Origin: an uncultured Burkholderiales bacterium
Lineage (GTDB): Bacteria; Pseudomonadota; Gammaproteobacteria; Burkholderiales; Burkholderiaceae_C
Direction of reading: 5' to 3'
Assembly: GCA_903949285.1 (NCBI GenBank)
Contig: CAJAYT010000097.1
Span: 1-64,000, forward strand
Length of the DNA stretch: 64,000 nt
Positions within the stretch are counted from its first letter, which is position 1. The number at the start of each line of letters is the position of its first letter. This document shows, one piece after another, positions 30,968 to 41,833 of this stretch. The notes beneath the pieces were generated by a model. It did no database searches and had not been told where the DNA came from. It saw nothing but the letters and a program-made list of their open reading frames with translations. Both the position numbers and the translations under genes were made by a program.

Positions 30968-33184
30968 CTAATTTCGATTTTCAACAGCGCGCATCTTCTC
31001 CAAGAATTCCAGTAACCCTTGCTCGCGTTCCTCGTGCTTCATCGGGGGAAGACTCTTGATTAAACGTCTCCCGTACCCTGTTGACATGAGACGGCTGTCA
31101 CAAATCACCAAGACACCCTTATCGCTCTCCCGTCTAATGAGTCGTCCAGCGCCTTGTTTGAGTGCTACAGCTACCTCTGGAACGGAGTACTCATTAAAGG
31201 CACTTCCCCCCTCTTTCTCAATACGATTACAACGAGCCTCGACCAAGGGGTCCCCCGGCGGAGGAAAAGGCAGTTTATCGATTATCACAGCTTGCAAAGC
31301 ATCACCGGGCACGTCAAAACCTTCCCAAAAACTGGCAGTCGCAACCAATACACACCCCTTGGGCTGGCTAGGGTCCGGCGAGTCACTTACATAATCAAGC
31401 GAGGAGCGAAAGCGCTCCATCAAAAATCTTTTGGGATATTGCCCCTGAACGAGCACTTCTATTTCCCCGTTGCCAGTATTTGAAGCGTAGGACTCAGCCA
31501 ATAAATCTCCAATCGATTTCAATGCTCGGTTGGTTGTAGTCAATATGAGTGTTCTCCCTCCCAAACGATCGATGATCTTTTTTGCTAATTCACTAACTTC
31601 TTCGGAGTGTTTAGGATCACTGGGTTTGACCATGGCCTTTGGGATGTACAAAAGGGCCTGGTTGGGGTAATCGAACGGGCTTTGAACTTGGAGGATTTTG
31701 CTGCTACCGAGTCCACAGGGTTTAGTAAACCAACTCAAAGTGTCATCGTTGCCAAGCGTTGCTGAGGTGAAAATCCAACTTCGGGGCAAATGAACATCAC
31801 TAGGGCCTGCCGTATCAAGCTCTTGTGTCCCAAAGGAGTTCACTGGTGCGTTTGTGACGAGTGATGCCGTACTCTCTTGGTCAGTGTTTTGATCAATATC
31901 TTGGTCCCAAGCGCTCTGATCTAAAGAGGTTTGAATCAATGATTCAAAATGAGCTGGTTCACCTTTTTTAAGCCCCAGCATTTTCTCTTGGACCACAAGG
32001 GCTATGTCTAAGGGGGCCTCCACTAACCGCGCCATTTGCCCAATCTCTACCCAGCGGACTTGATCCTCCTGAGGCGTAGAGGCAAAGTGCTTGAGAACGC
32101 GTTTGAACGACTTAACCCGATCGCTTAGACGAGGAAACTCAGGTGCGAGTTCACTTACCATATCCAGCGCTTGAGCGGACTTGTCAAAGGCGTTATGAAG
32201 GGCTTGAATGCTAGACATCCACTCATCCGAATCGATACCCTCTGGCACTGCCTGAGTCCATCTTAGACGCGCACTACCCGCTGGGTTGCCTATACACAGT
32301 CTGAAATCTCTGACGGCCTTTTCAAGTTCGCTACAAATAGATTGCCAATCGCACAGACCCGCAGCGGTGGTCAAACCGCTGGCTAATATATCTCTCACCA
32401 AATCCAAGAGTTGAGCAATGCTTAATTGTTCGCCCAAGAACTGCGTGCCCGTCTCATTGAGTTGGTGTGCCTCGTCAAAAATAACGACGCGAACACTCGG
32501 TAATAGCTCAGCCATACCGGACTCTTTCACCGCAAGATCTGCGAAAAAAAGGTGGTGATTGATAACAACTACATCAGCGCTGAGGGCTTGTTTGCGCGCG
32601 GCATTGACAAAACACGCTTTGTGCTCGGGGCACTGGGATCCCAAACAATTCTCCCTTGATGATGTCAAAAGGGGCCAAAGCGGTGAACGCTCCTCTAGCC
32701 CGCCCAACTCCGCCAAATCTCCTGATACAGTGGACTTAGCCCACTCACGAACAAACGATAAAGTTTTAATACTGCCCTTATCGCTGAGATTGTGTTCGCG
32801 TGCATGAGTTTGCAGACGTTGTTGGCACAAATAACTGGATCGCCCTTTGAGGAGAGCAATTTTCACGGGGAGATTTAAAACCTTTACGAGCTGAGGCAAG
32901 TCTCTTGAGAAGAGTTGATCTTGCAAAGTTTTGGTAGCAGTAGAGAGTAAAACGCGCTCCCCACTGAGTAGAGCGGGCACTAAATAAGCGAAAGTTTTCC
33001 CTACCCCCGTACCTGCTTCGACCACAAGGCTGCCACCGTCTTGCAAAACATGCGCAACTGCCAATGCCATATCTGTTTGTCCCTGTCGGGGTTGAAAATG
33101 CGAGGTATTGCGGGCGAGAACACCTTCTGATGAAAAGGCGCTTTGTACAAGGCCAATAAATTCAGAGGGGTCGTAAGGTTGCAT
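30968..33184 (-). CDS. DinG/YoaA-type ATP-dependent DNA helicase
   Basis: XPD-like superfamily 2 helicase (738 residues) with an iron-sulfur domain. Walker A is VVEAGTGVGKTFAYL, the four cluster cysteines lie in ENCLGSQCPEHKAC and the preceding SSYLCQQR, and the DEAH box is VVIFDEAHQL. The C-terminal motor half contains ATASFWEGFDVPG and QGAGRLIRRESDKG. Family members unwind DNA and resolve R-loops or D-loops. YoaA and DinG are close paralogues and the choice is not certain; a DNA repair role is likely. Confidence 0.93.
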   Translation of the reverse strand: MQPYDPSEFIGLVQSAFSSEGVLARNTSHFQPRQGQTDMALAVAHVLQDGGSLVVEAGTGVGKTFAYLVPALLSGERVLLSTATKTLQDQLFSRDLPQLVKVLNLPVKIALLKGRSSYLCQQRLQTHAREHNLSDKGSIKTLSFVREWAKSTVSGDLAELGGLEERSPLWPLLTSSRENCLGSQCPEHKACFVNAARKQALSADVVVINHHLFFADLAVKESGMAELLPSVRVVIFDEAHQLNETGTQFLGEQLSIAQLLDLVRDILASGLTTAAGLCDWQSICSELEKAVRDFRLCIGNPAGSARLRWTQAVPEGIDSDEWMSSIQALHNAFDKSAQALDMVSELAPEFPRLSDRVKSFKRVLKHFASTPQEDQVRWVEIGQMARLVEAPLDIALVVQEKMLGLKKGEPAHFESLIQTSLDQSAWDQDIDQNTDQESTASLVTNAPVNSFGTQELDTAGPSDVHLPRSWIFTSATLGNDDTLSWFTKPCGLGSSKILQVQSPFDYPNQALLYIPKAMVKPSDPKHSEEVSELAKKIIDRLGGRTLILTTTNRALKSIGDLLAESYASNTGNGEIEVLVQGQYPKRFLMERFRSSLDYVSDSPDPSQPKGCVLVATASFWEGFDVPGDALQAVIIDKLPFPPPGDPLVEARCNRIEKEGGSAFNEYSVPEVAVALKQGAGRLIRRESDKGVLVICDSRLMSTGYGRRLIKSLPPMKHEEREQGLLEFLEKMRAVENRN

Positions 33185-33409
33185 GAGGGCTGGTTATTGT
33201 TGTGGAAACGAAGCGTCCACACTAGAGATGAGTGTGTAAGTATAACGGGCCGCTGCTGAGTCGTCTTGCGGGCTGTCCTAATGAAAAAAAATGCTATTGA
33301 AAAATAATATAAAAAAGCAGGCAGAAAGATCCGCTTATTCAGCTAAAACAGGTTAATCAGTCAAGGACCCCACTAGGATAGAGCGCAACGAGACAAGTGG
33401 ATATTTTGA

Positions 33410-34066
33410 CTAGGGGTGTGGTTGTTGCGTTGGAGTTTTTGACTCAGCTTTCTCTTTGAGTCGCCTTTGAACCTCCGCCTTGTGATTCAACGCTTCCCTT
33501 TGCTTAGCTTCAAATTGAGCGCGCGCCTCACTGTTAGGGGCAATGCTAGGCCCCCCTATTAGCGGCTCAGCGTCATGGGGAAGCGATTGCTCTGGTTTGG
33601 TATGGTGGTTTAGATTTTTTTCTTGATTTTCTTTTAAACGGTTTTGATATTCAATATTCGAGCGCTGTGTCTTCTCTTGTTGTTGGCGCTCGCGCTCAGT
33701 AGCTTTCATTTGAGCTTCTTTTTCCAACTCCGCAGCTTTTTTATTTCGCTCTGCAGCCTCGATCTTTATCTCAAGCGAGCGAAGTTTTGACAACTCATTG
33801 ATACGGTTTTGTGAAGCAGTGTCTTTGCAGCTATTGACTGCAAATTTTTGATAGCAATTGGCAAGCTCGACTCTATAAGCCTTCTCAACTTGACTTTTTA
33901 GCCCTTTGATCTCTTCTGCTGAAAGAGTACTGGGCTCCATATCGCGAGCTAATTCCTGAGTTTGACCGAAGGTGGACGGCGAAAAAAAAGTAATTGCAAA
34001 TAAAAAGCCCAACACAGGAAATACTTTTGAAACCTGCTCAGCAATAGATTTAGCAAATTTATGCAT
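33410..34066 (-). CDS. Hypothetical exported coiled-coil protein
   Basis: A 218-residue protein not recognised by name. It has a hydrophobic signal segment (VLGFLFAITFFSPSTFG, about residues 18-34). A short region with two Cys (CYQKFAVNSCKD) follows, then a long charged helix rich in Lys/Glu/Gln/Arg (about 95-150), and a Pro/Gln-rich tail. Similar proteins sit beside zapE in Burkholderiales genomes I know of. It starts 9 bases after the zapE stop, so it is probably co-transcribed. A periplasmic location is inferred from the signal segment. Confidence 0.75.
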   Translation of the reverse strand: MHKFAKSIAEQVSKVFPVLGFLFAITFFSPSTFGQTQELARDMEPSTLSAEEIKGLKSQVEKAYRVELANCYQKFAVNSCKDTASQNRINELSKLRSLEIKIEAAERNKKAAELEKEAQMKATERERQQQEKTQRSNIEYQNRLKENQEKNLNHHTKPEQSLPHDAEPLIGGPSIAPNSEARAQFEAKQREALNHKAEVQRRLKEKAESKTPTQQPHP

Positions 34067-34075
34067 GAAGCTAGT

Positions 34076-35173
34076 TCAGGTCAGACCCGTATCGACGCTT
34101 CTCTTTTGGGAGGCCAAAAACTCAGCAGACTGCATCTCGTGAAGTCTGGACACGGTTCTGGGAAACTCATGTTTCATTGGGCCCTGTGTATAGAGTAACT
34201 CAGGCTCTACTGCGCTTGAAATAATTAACTTGATATGTCGGTCGTACAAAACATCAATCAACCAAGTAAAACGCCTCGCCTCAGAGGCCATGTTGACACC
34301 CATTTCGGGGACGTTGCTCAAAAAGACAGTATGAAACTGTGAAGCAATTTCAAGATAATCATTTTGGGAGCGTGGTCCACCGCAAAGTGTTTTGAAATCA
34401 AACCAGACCACTCCACCTGCACGCCGAAATGCTTTTATTTCCCGGTGTTCTATCATTAAAGTGGGCTCTTCATCCGCTGATTCAGCAAGCTTATTGAAGG
34501 CCTGCGTCATATCTTTAGTCACCTGATCGCTTAGGGGGGTGTGATACAACTCAACTTGCTCAAAGAATTGCCCCCTGTAATCTACGCCAGCGTCTACGTT
34601 GATCACCTCCAACTGTTCGTTTAATAAATCAATAGCAGGCAGTATTCTGTCCCTATGCAATCCGTCGGGATATAAATCATCGGGCTTAAAGTTGGACGTC
34701 GTTACAAAGCCAACACCGTTCTTAAAAAGTGACACCAAGAGCCGATGCAATATCATCGCATCAGTTATATCGGCGACATGAAACTCATCAAAACAGATAA
34801 GCTTAAAACGTTTGGAGATTTGCAGTCCAAGGGCGTCAAGCGGATTGACTGTGCCTTGCAGCTCCCGCAGTTCACGGTGGATCTCCCTCATGAATTCATG
34901 AAAGTGAAGTCGTGTTTTACGCTTAATGGGGACTGAGTTATAAAAACAATCCATTAAAAAGCTCTTGCCCCGGCCTACTCCACCGTACATGTAAACACCA
35001 CGCGGTATGGGTGGGTGAACCAAGAACTTTTTAACGGCATTAGAGCGTCTTGATCTGTAATCTTGCCACTCACTTTCACATCTCGTGAGTGAATCAATAG
35101 CTCTAAGTTGTGCAGGATCACTGCTAAACCCCTTGAGCTTTAATTGCTCAAGATACGTATCCCGAACAGTCAT
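34076..35173 (-). CDS. zapE: Cell division ATPase ZapE (AFG1 family)
   Basis: AFG1-like AAA+ ATPase (365 residues). The Walker A region is YMYGGVGRGKSFLMD, followed by HFHEFMREIHRELREL; Walker B is LICFDEFHVADITDA. Family elements TTSNFKPDDLYPDGLHRD and EARRFTWLIDVLYDR are intact. In E. coli ZapE affects Z-ring stability and division under stress. It starts 11 bases after the lpdA stop, so it is translationally close to the 2-oxoglutarate dehydrogenase operon. Confidence 0.94.
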   Translation of the reverse strand: MTVRDTYLEQLKLKGFSSDPAQLRAIDSLTRCESEWQDYRSRRSNAVKKFLVHPPIPRGVYMYGGVGRGKSFLMDCFYNSVPIKRKTRLHFHEFMREIHRELRELQGTVNPLDALGLQISKRFKLICFDEFHVADITDAMILHRLLVSLFKNGVGFVTTSNFKPDDLYPDGLHRDRILPAIDLLNEQLEVINVDAGVDYRGQFFEQVELYHTPLSDQVTKDMTQAFNKLAESADEEPTLMIEHREIKAFRRAGGVVWFDFKTLCGGPRSQNDYLEIASQFHTVFLSNVPEMGVNMASEARRFTWLIDVLYDRHIKLIISSAVEPELLYTQGPMKHEFPRTVSRLHEMQSAEFLASQKRSVDTGLT

Positions 35174-35184
35174 GGAATGAGTTA

Positions 35185-36612
35185 TTAAAAGTTAAGAGTT
35201 CGTTTGTCAACCGCAAGCGCGGCTTCTTTGGTCGCCTCGCTCAGACTTGGGTGGGCATGACAAATACGCGCAATATCTTCTGCACTCGCTTTGAACTCCA
35301 TTGCGACAACTGATTCAGCAATCAACTCACTTGCAACAGGGCCAATGATGTGTACACCGAGAATTTCATCCGTTGCGGCATCAGCCAAGAACTTGACCAT
35401 ACCCGTTGTGTCGCCCATCGCCCTTGCGCGACCGTTTGCGAGGAATGGGAAAGTACCGGCTTTGTATGCACGTCCGCTGGCTTTGAGTTGTTGTTCGGTT
35501 TGGCCAACCCAAGCAATCTCTGGACTTGTGTAGATGACCCATGGGATAGTGTTGAAATTAACGTGCCCGTGTTGACCTGCTATGCGCTCGGCAACTGCAA
35601 CACCCTCTTCCTCTGCCTTGTGCGCAAGCATAGGACCGCGAACCACATCCCCAATAGCCCATACGTTGGGCAGGTGGGTCTTACATGACTGGTCAACAAC
35701 GATTGCTCCGCGCTCATCGAGTTGTAAACCGACCGCTTCAGTATTGAGACCAACGGTATTTGGGACGCGTCCAATAGAGACGATGAGTTTATCGAACTCG
35801 CCAGTCTGAGCTTGCCCACTCGCTGTCGTATAGGAAACAGAGACGCCCTTCTTGGATTTCACAATTTCACCGACCTTTACGCCCAACTCGATTTTGAGAC
35901 CTTGTTTGACGAATATTTTGTGTGCTTCTTTGGCAATTTGCTCATCAGCAGCCCCTAAGAATGTAGGAAGCCCTTCAAGAATAGTTACCTCGGAGCCTAA
36001 ACGTCTCCAAACTGAGCCCATCTCTAATCCAATGACCCCTGCGCCAATTAAACCTAGTTTGGCCGGTACACCTTTGATTTTGAGTGCGCCGTCATTGGAG
36101 AGTATGGTCTCTTCATCAAAAGGCGTACCTGGCAGTGCCCGTGCATTAGAGCCAGTGGCAATAATAATTTGACGACCAATCAATGTCTCAGATTGAGCGC
36201 CTGTCACTGCAATTTCGTACTTTCCTTCTAAGGCTTTAACAAATGAACCCCTGCCGTGAAAGAAGCTTACCTTGTTCTTTTTGAAGAGATACAAAATACC
36301 ATCGTTATTTTGTTTCACGACATTGTCTTTTCTAGCCGTCATCTGGGTAACATCAATCTTGAGTCCCTTGACCTCAATACCGTGCTCAGCAAAGTGGTGT
36401 TGAGCTTGGTCAAAGTGCTCAGAGGATTGGAGTAAAGCTTTGGAAGGAATACAGCCTACGTTGGTACAGGTGCCGCCTAATGCTGGACCGCCTTTGTCAT
36501 TTTTCCACTCATCAATACATGCAGCACTCAAGCCCAACTGTGCAGCCCTGATGGCTGCAATGTATCCACCAGGACCACCACCGATGACGATTACATCAAA
36601 TTCTTTAGTCAT
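35185..36612 (-). CDS. lpdA: Dihydrolipoyl dehydrogenase (E3)
   Basis: FAD-dependent disulfide oxidoreductase (475 residues) that reoxidises lipoamide of the 2-oxoglutarate dehydrogenase complex with NAD+. The FAD motif [19 protein letters not shown] is at the N-terminus, the redox disulfide is in [16 protein letters not shown], the NAD motif is [14 protein letters not shown], and the C-terminal catalytic pair lies in CHAHPSLSE. It is the third gene after sucA and odhB, with a 153-base gap to odhB. Confidence 0.97.
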   Translation of the reverse strand: MTKEFDVIVIGGGPGGYIAAIRAAQLGLSAACIDEWKNDKGGPALGGTCTNVGCIPSKALLQSSEHFDQAQHHFAEHGIEVKGLKIDVTQMTARKDNVVKQNNDGILYLFKKNKVSFFHGRGSFVKALEGKYEIAVTGAQSETLIGRQIIIATGSNARALPGTPFDEETILSNDGALKIKGVPAKLGLIGAGVIGLEMGSVWRRLGSEVTILEGLPTFLGAADEQIAKEAHKIFVKQGLKIELGVKVGEIVKSKKGVSVSYTTASGQAQTGEFDKLIVSIGRVPNTVGLNTEAVGLQLDERGAIVVDQSCKTHLPNVWAIGDVVRGPMLAHKAEEEGVAVAERIAGQHGHVNFNTIPWVIYTSPEIAWVGQTEQQLKASGRAYKAGTFPFLANGRARAMGDTTGMVKFLADAATDEILGVHIIGPVASELIAESVVAMEFKASAEDIARICHAHPSLSEATKEAALAVDKRTLNF

Positions 36613-36765
36613 AATTTAAAACCCAAAAAGGCAAACTTCTAAAATTAATTGAGATTTTTCTGTGCGCCTATCAAAGCCGTATAGAGATTAAAGCTTTGTA
36701 GGTTGGTCCTCAGCTCAAGAAGGAAAGCGTATAGCTCCCCTCTTAAGGCCAAGATAGCATAGAGA

Positions 36766-38016
36766 TTAAATATCAAAAAGTAAACGAGCAGGATCCTCTA
36801 GCGCCTCTTTCATCGCAACCAACCCAAGCACAGCTTCACGCCCATCAATTATTCTGTGGTCATAGCTCATCGCAAAATAATTCATAGGACGCACAACAAC
36901 TTGACCGTTCTCAACGACAGCACGGTCTTTGGTGGCATGAACACCCAAAATTGCAGCCTGGGGAGGATTGATAATAGGTGTTGAGAGCATGGAGCCAAAC
37001 ACACCGCCATTAGAGATGGAGAATGTACCGCCTGTCATATCCTCAATGCCTAATTTGCCGTCTTTAGCTTTTGCTCCGTACTCGGCAATTTTCTTCTCAA
37101 TCTCCGCAAAGCTCATTTGATCTGCATTGCGTAGGATTGGAACAACCAATCCTCTGGGAGAACCTACCGCAATACCGATATCAAAATATCCGTGATAGAC
37201 AATATCCGTACCGTCAACGGAAGCATTGAGGACAGGGTATTTCTTAAGCGCGTGAACAGCTGCTTTAACAAAGAAGCTCATGAAACCAATTTTTACGCCG
37301 TGTTCTTTTTCAAACTTGTCTTGGAAACGCTTGCGCATCTCCATGACGGGCGCCATATTGATTTCATTGAAAGTCGTCAAAATGGCGTTCGTGGCTTGAG
37401 ACTGCAACAGACGCTCAGCAACACGCGCACGCAAACGACTCATAGGAACGCGCTGTTCGGGTCTGTCGCCCAGGGACACACTAGGCGCTTGAACCTGAGG
37501 CAAAGATGAGGTGGGAACACCTGTGGGTATAGCTGACGCGCCGCCCGCAATGGCGCCTAGTACGTCCCCTTTGGTTACACGTCCGTCCTTGCCCGTCCCG
37601 CCAACAGAGCCTGGGGCCATGTTATTGTCAGCCATTATTTTGGCCGCAGCAGGCATCGCAAATCCAGCCTTAGATGCGTCCGAAGTTGCAGCAGCCGTTG
37701 GGGCAGGAGCGCTGACCGGCGCTGCAGCTTTGCCAGCACTGGGCTGGGCAGCAGCGGGACTAGCACTGGCAACAGCTGTGGTGTCGATCTTTGCAATCAA
37801 TTGATCAGCAACAACGGTGCCTCCGCTTTCAACAACGTACTCCGTAAGCACACCGGCTGCAGGAGCAGGTACTTCGAGAACAACTTTGTCAGTTTCGATT
37901 TCAATCAAGATCTCATCAACTGCAACAGCCTCACCAGGCTTCTTTTTCCATTGCAACATAGTTGCTTCTGCAACTGATTCAGAGAGTTGGGGTACTTTAA
38001 CTTCAACGATGGACAT
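36766..38016 (-). CDS. odhB: Dihydrolipoamide succinyltransferase (E2)
   Basis: E2 core of 2-oxoglutarate dehydrogenase (416 residues). One lipoyl domain comes first, with the lipoyl-lysine in [11 protein letters not shown] (about residue 43). It is followed by an Ala/Pro-rich linker, the E3-binding domain ([30 protein letters not shown]) and the catalytic domain with the active-site [12 protein letters not shown]. It lies 28 bases after sucA. The gene is also called sucB. Confidence 0.97.
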   Translation of the reverse strand: MSIVEVKVPQLSESVAEATMLQWKKKPGEAVAVDEILIEIETDKVVLEVPAPAAGVLTEYVVESGGTVVADQLIAKIDTTAVASASPAAAQPSAGKAAAPVSAPAPTAAATSDASKAGFAMPAAAKIMADNNMAPGSVGGTGKDGRVTKGDVLGAIAGGASAIPTGVPTSSLPQVQAPSVSLGDRPEQRVPMSRLRARVAERLLQSQATNAILTTFNEINMAPVMEMRKRFQDKFEKEHGVKIGFMSFFVKAAVHALKKYPVLNASVDGTDIVYHGYFDIGIAVGSPRGLVVPILRNADQMSFAEIEKKIAEYGAKAKDGKLGIEDMTGGTFSISNGGVFGSMLSTPIINPPQAAILGVHATKDRAVVENGQVVVRPMNYFAMSYDHRIIDGREAVLGLVAMKEALEDPARLLFDI

Positions 38017-38044
38017 GTCAAATTCCTAAAATATTTTTACTGAA

Positions 38045-40912
38045 TTACTTACTAAAAGTAAAACCTTTAATCTTGCCAAATGCACCCTCTACCAGGGCTT
38101 TTTGCTGCTCTTGGTGTAGATGTGAGTAACCAACGGCTGGAGAGGCCGATGCCGCCCTTCCTGAGTAGGCCAGTTTTTGTCCATCCAACATGTTTTCATG
38201 GATGTAGTGTTGTACGTAGAACCAAGCCCCCTGATTTTGTGGCTCGTCTTGGGTCCACACAATCTCAGTCACATTAGGGTATTTTTTGAGCTCAGTGCTA
38301 AACGCTTTGTGCGGGAAGGGATACAACTGCTCGACACGAATGATGGCCGTATCCTCTTGCTTTAGTTCTTCACGTTTTTTGGCCAAGTCGTAATAGACTT
38401 TACCAGAGCAAACAACAAGACGCTTGACTTTATCTGCCTTCAAAGCCTTGTTCTCAGGGATGATGGTTTGGAAACTACCCTTTGTGAACTCAGAAATGGG
38501 AGAGGTTGCGTCTTTGTTTCTTAACAAGGACTTAGGCGTAAAGATGATCAACGGTTTGCGCAGATTTCGCACAATTTGACGTCTCAAAATGTGGAAAATT
38601 TGACTGGCAGTGGTTGGCTGAACGATCTGCATGTTTGCATCGGCTGCTAGTTGCATAAACCGCTCCACGCGCGCAGAGCTGTGCTCAGGACCCTGACCCT
38701 CGTAGCCATGTGGCAACATTAACGTTAAGCCGTTAACGCGGCCCCACTTTACTTCACCAGAGGCAATAAACTGATCAATAACCACTTGGGCGCCGTTTGC
38801 AAAGTCTCCAAACTGAGCTTCCCAAATGACGAGTGTGTTTGGATCGTTTGATGCGTAGCCGTATTCAAAACCTAGGACTGCTTCTTCTGAAAGAATTGAA
38901 TCAATAACAGTAAAAGGGGCCTGTGTTTCAGAAACGTTTTGCAGCGGTACGTAAGTACCTGTGTCCCACTTCTCACGGTTTTGATCATGCACAACAGCGT
39001 GTCTGTGCGTAAAGGTACCGCGACCACAGTCTTCACCAGACAAACGGACTGGGAATCCACTTGCAACAATTGAGGCAAACGCCATGTGCTCGCCCATGCC
39101 CCAATCTACGGGTATGTCACCTCGACCCATCGCAGCACGATCGTCAAGGACTTTTTTAACCAATTGGTGAGGGGTAACTGTTGTTGGAATAGTTGTAATT
39201 TTTTGAGAAATACGCTTCCACTCAGCCATTGGAATAGATGTATCTCCGGCGTCGGTCCACTTGTTGTCAAGATAGGGCGCCCAATCTACCGCAAACTTAC
39301 TCTTGAAATTGGTAAGAACAAAATCCTCAGTGTTCTTACCTTCATCAAGCGCCGCTCTGTAGGCCTTGACCATATCGTCGCCAAGCGAAGCCCCCAACCC
39401 TTGTGTAGCGAGTTTATCTGCGTACAGTTTGCGAGTGCCAGGATGTTGAGCAATCTTTTTATACATCAAAGGCTGAGTCAAGCTTGGTGTATCTTGCTCG
39501 TTGTGACCCAATTTTCTAAAGCAAATGATGTCAACGACAACATCTTTTGCAAACTCTAAGCGAAACTCAAGTGCAAGTTGCGTTGCAAGAACAACGGCCT
39601 CAGGATCATCCCCATTCACATGCAGTACTGGAGATTCGATCATTTTTACAATGTCAGTACAGTACAGAGTAGATCTGGAGTCTCTGGGGTCAGATGTCGT
39701 GAATCCAATCTGATTGTTAATCACGATATGGACAGTTCCGCCGGTTGAATAACCTCTAGTCTCGGCTAAAGCAAGCGTTTCCATAACGATGCCTTGACCC
39801 GCAAAAGCAGCGTCTCCGTGCACTAGCACAGGGAGCACTTGTTTACCGTGTGGATCATTTCTGCGGTCCATCCGTGAACGAACGGAGCCCTCAACCACTG
39901 GGTTGACAATCTCGAGGTGAGAGGGGTTAAACGCAAGACTCAAATGAACTGGTCCACCGGGGGTCGTCACGTCTGAGCTGAATCCTTGATGGTATTTAAC
40001 GTCACCACTTGGCAAGTCTTCTGGAGCCGTGTGATCAAACTCGGCAAACAAATCTTTGGGCATCTTGCCCATGGAGTTGACAAGAACGTTTAAACGACCA
40101 CGGTGGGCCATTCCGATAACAATTTCTTGTATACCCTTTGTTCCAGCTTCATTGATCAATTCGTCCATGGAGGCAATAAAGCTCTCGCCGCCCTCTAAGG
40201 AAAAGCGCTTTTGACCAACGTATTTGGTATGAAGGAAACGCTCTAAACCCTCGGCAGCAGTGAGTCGATCAAGAATGTGTTTTTTCTTTTCGACATTGAA
40301 ATTAGGTTTTGACCGAATTGTTTCTAACTTTTGTTGCCACCAACGCTTTTGATCCTGGTTGGTGATGAAGTTAAATTCAGCCCCAATTGAGCCGCAATAA
40401 GTCTCGCGAAGCGCGTTGAGCAGCTCGCGAAGGCTCATCTTGTCTTTGCCGAAAAATGTATTGCTGGTATCAAAAATAGCTTCTTGATCAGCATCGCTAA
40501 ATCCGTAGGATGCGGGATCTAACTCAGGAATATTTTCGCGTTCAGTGCGCTTTAAAGGATCTAAATCAGCCCAACGAACGCCTAGGTTACGGTAGGCAGC
40601 AATGAGTTGCTGAACAGCCGTTCGTTTTTTGCCCATCTCTGGATCTGAGCTTGCCATGACAACACGTGTGCCACCCATCTTTGCTCGCTCAGCGAAGGCA
40701 TTAATGACGGGTAAGTGTGGAACATCTTTTGATTGGGATCCATCTACAGCAGGTACATGCTGTAATGCATCAAAGTACTCTCGCCAAGTGTCAGGCACAC
40801 TGCCTGGATTGGCTAAGTAATTCTCATACATCTCTTCTACATAAGGAGCGTTGCCCCCAAAGAGATAACTGTTGCCCGCAAAGGCTTGATAGACATTAGA
40901 TGCCTGTGTCAT
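38045..40912 (-). CDS. sucA: 2-oxoglutarate dehydrogenase E1
   Basis: Thiamine-diphosphate E1 subunit (955 residues, normal length) of the TCA-cycle complex. The N-terminal YLFGGNAPYVEEMYENYL helps E2 binding. Active-site stretches IVIGMAHRGRLNVL and VHGDAAFAGQGIV and the C-terminal QFGDFANGAQVVIDQF region are intact. A strong ribosome-binding site (GGAGG) lies about ten bases before the ATG at 40912. First gene of the sucA-odhB-lpdA-zapE run; its promoter should lie in the 206-base gap upstream. Confidence 0.98.
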   Translation of the reverse strand: MTQASNVYQAFAGNSYLFGGNAPYVEEMYENYLANPGSVPDTWREYFDALQHVPAVDGSQSKDVPHLPVINAFAERAKMGGTRVVMASSDPEMGKKRTAVQQLIAAYRNLGVRWADLDPLKRTERENIPELDPASYGFSDADQEAIFDTSNTFFGKDKMSLRELLNALRETYCGSIGAEFNFITNQDQKRWWQQKLETIRSKPNFNVEKKKHILDRLTAAEGLERFLHTKYVGQKRFSLEGGESFIASMDELINEAGTKGIQEIVIGMAHRGRLNVLVNSMGKMPKDLFAEFDHTAPEDLPSGDVKYHQGFSSDVTTPGGPVHLSLAFNPSHLEIVNPVVEGSVRSRMDRRNDPHGKQVLPVLVHGDAAFAGQGIVMETLALAETRGYSTGGTVHIVINNQIGFTTSDPRDSRSTLYCTDIVKMIESPVLHVNGDDPEAVVLATQLALEFRLEFAKDVVVDIICFRKLGHNEQDTPSLTQPLMYKKIAQHPGTRKLYADKLATQGLGASLGDDMVKAYRAALDEGKNTEDFVLTNFKSKFAVDWAPYLDNKWTDAGDTSIPMAEWKRISQKITTIPTTVTPHQLVKKVLDDRAAMGRGDIPVDWGMGEHMAFASIVASGFPVRLSGEDCGRGTFTHRHAVVHDQNREKWDTGTYVPLQNVSETQAPFTVIDSILSEEAVLGFEYGYASNDPNTLVIWEAQFGDFANGAQVVIDQFIASGEVKWGRVNGLTLMLPHGYEGQGPEHSSARVERFMQLAADANMQIVQPTTASQIFHILRRQIVRNLRKPLIIFTPKSLLRNKDATSPISEFTKGSFQTIIPENKALKADKVKRLVVCSGKVYYDLAKKREELKQEDTAIIRVEQLYPFPHKAFSTELKKYPNVTEIVWTQDEPQNQGAWFYVQHYIHENMLDGQKLAYSGRAASASPAVGYSHLHQEQQKALVEGAFGKIKGFTFSK

Positions 40913-41118
40913 AGCGCTGACCTCCGTTCCCCTGCAGGAAACATTAGTTGGTTGAAGAAAACCTTCTGCTACACCGACTTAGCCGGCTCGCAGACGCGAC
41001 TTTGGCCAGAAATAGCCCTAGTTAATGTAATTGTGCCACTTAAAGCACTCAAATTTTGTGTGGGAAATAAGAATATTTAAAGGATTCAGTTCCTAGGCCC
41101 TGTCCAGCCTAGGCTAGC

Positions 41119-41724
41119 TTAGCGACCCAGAAGTCTCATTGCTTTTTCAAAACTGGGATGCTGAGTGGATCCAAGCCATTCAAACACGACCATCTCAAGT
41201 GTGACCAGCTCAACACCCGCCCCTGCAAGCCTGTCCAGTGCAGAGTCGTGATTGTGGGATTGAACAGCAGCACATGCGTCGGTAACCAAGCAGACGTAAA
41301 ATTCTTGATCAACCAAACTAAGTGCCGTCTGCAGAACGCTCAAATGTGTCTCGCAACCAGCCAGCAGGACGGTCATTTTCTCGGTGGGAGCTTCTTGTTT
41401 TTGGAGATGTTTGGGTAAACTTCTTGCGTTTCCCTGGGTTGAGGGTTTCGCTGGGCCCTTTAATAACTCGGTTAATCCATGCTCGCAGGCATCAAAGTAC
41501 GTTTTTGAAACTACGTTTTGACATAAAACGCGTAACTCTCCTTGCATGGGCGCTTCCTGAGGTCCCGTTTGTTCTGTCCCCCAGACTGGCACATTCAAAA
41601 GCTTTGCAACTTGGGCTAGCATTCCAGCCGCTCTCGTTATGCCCTCGCTATGTTCAATAGCGGCTAATTTTCCTACTGAGTAATCAATAAGAACAAGCTG
41701 CGATTCTTCGAGTTGTATCAACAT
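41119..41724 (-). CDS. Isochorismatase-family cysteine hydrolase
   Basis: A 201-residue alpha/beta hydrolase of the isochorismatase-like family, cytosolic. The N-terminal LVLIDYSVGKLA carries the catalytic Asp, and the nucleophile Cys is in LLAGCETHLSVLQTAL. This matches the YcaC-like subgroup in length and layout. A middle segment (about residues 90-115, KPSTQGNARSLPKHLQKQE) seems longer than in close relatives. Substrate is unknown. Confidence 0.85.
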   Translation of the reverse strand: MLIQLEESQLVLIDYSVGKLAAIEHSEGITRAAGMLAQVAKLLNVPVWGTEQTGPQEAPMQGELRVLCQNVVSKTYFDACEHGLTELLKGPAKPSTQGNARSLPKHLQKQEAPTEKMTVLLAGCETHLSVLQTALSLVDQEFYVCLVTDACAAVQSHNHDSALDRLAGAGVELVTLEMVVFEWLGSTQHPSFEKAMRLLGR

Positions 41725-41833
41725 ATATGTGGACTTCCAATTTCTTTGATTACAAACCTTTATTTTCTTCTACTTTCCGTCATTGTTAAGTAACTATAAA
41801 TAATTCATTTTGTTGAGTTATAATATAGGGCTT

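Noticed and set aside
36667-36702. Stem-loop in the gap between odhB and lpdA as a riboswitch or terminator
   Set aside because: Two near-complementary arms of about ten bases exist, but there is a bulge, a long loop and no T-run or conserved motif; too weak to list as a regulatory element.
39086-39559. 157-codon plus-strand frame
   Set aside because: It is antisense within sucA and has no independent support.
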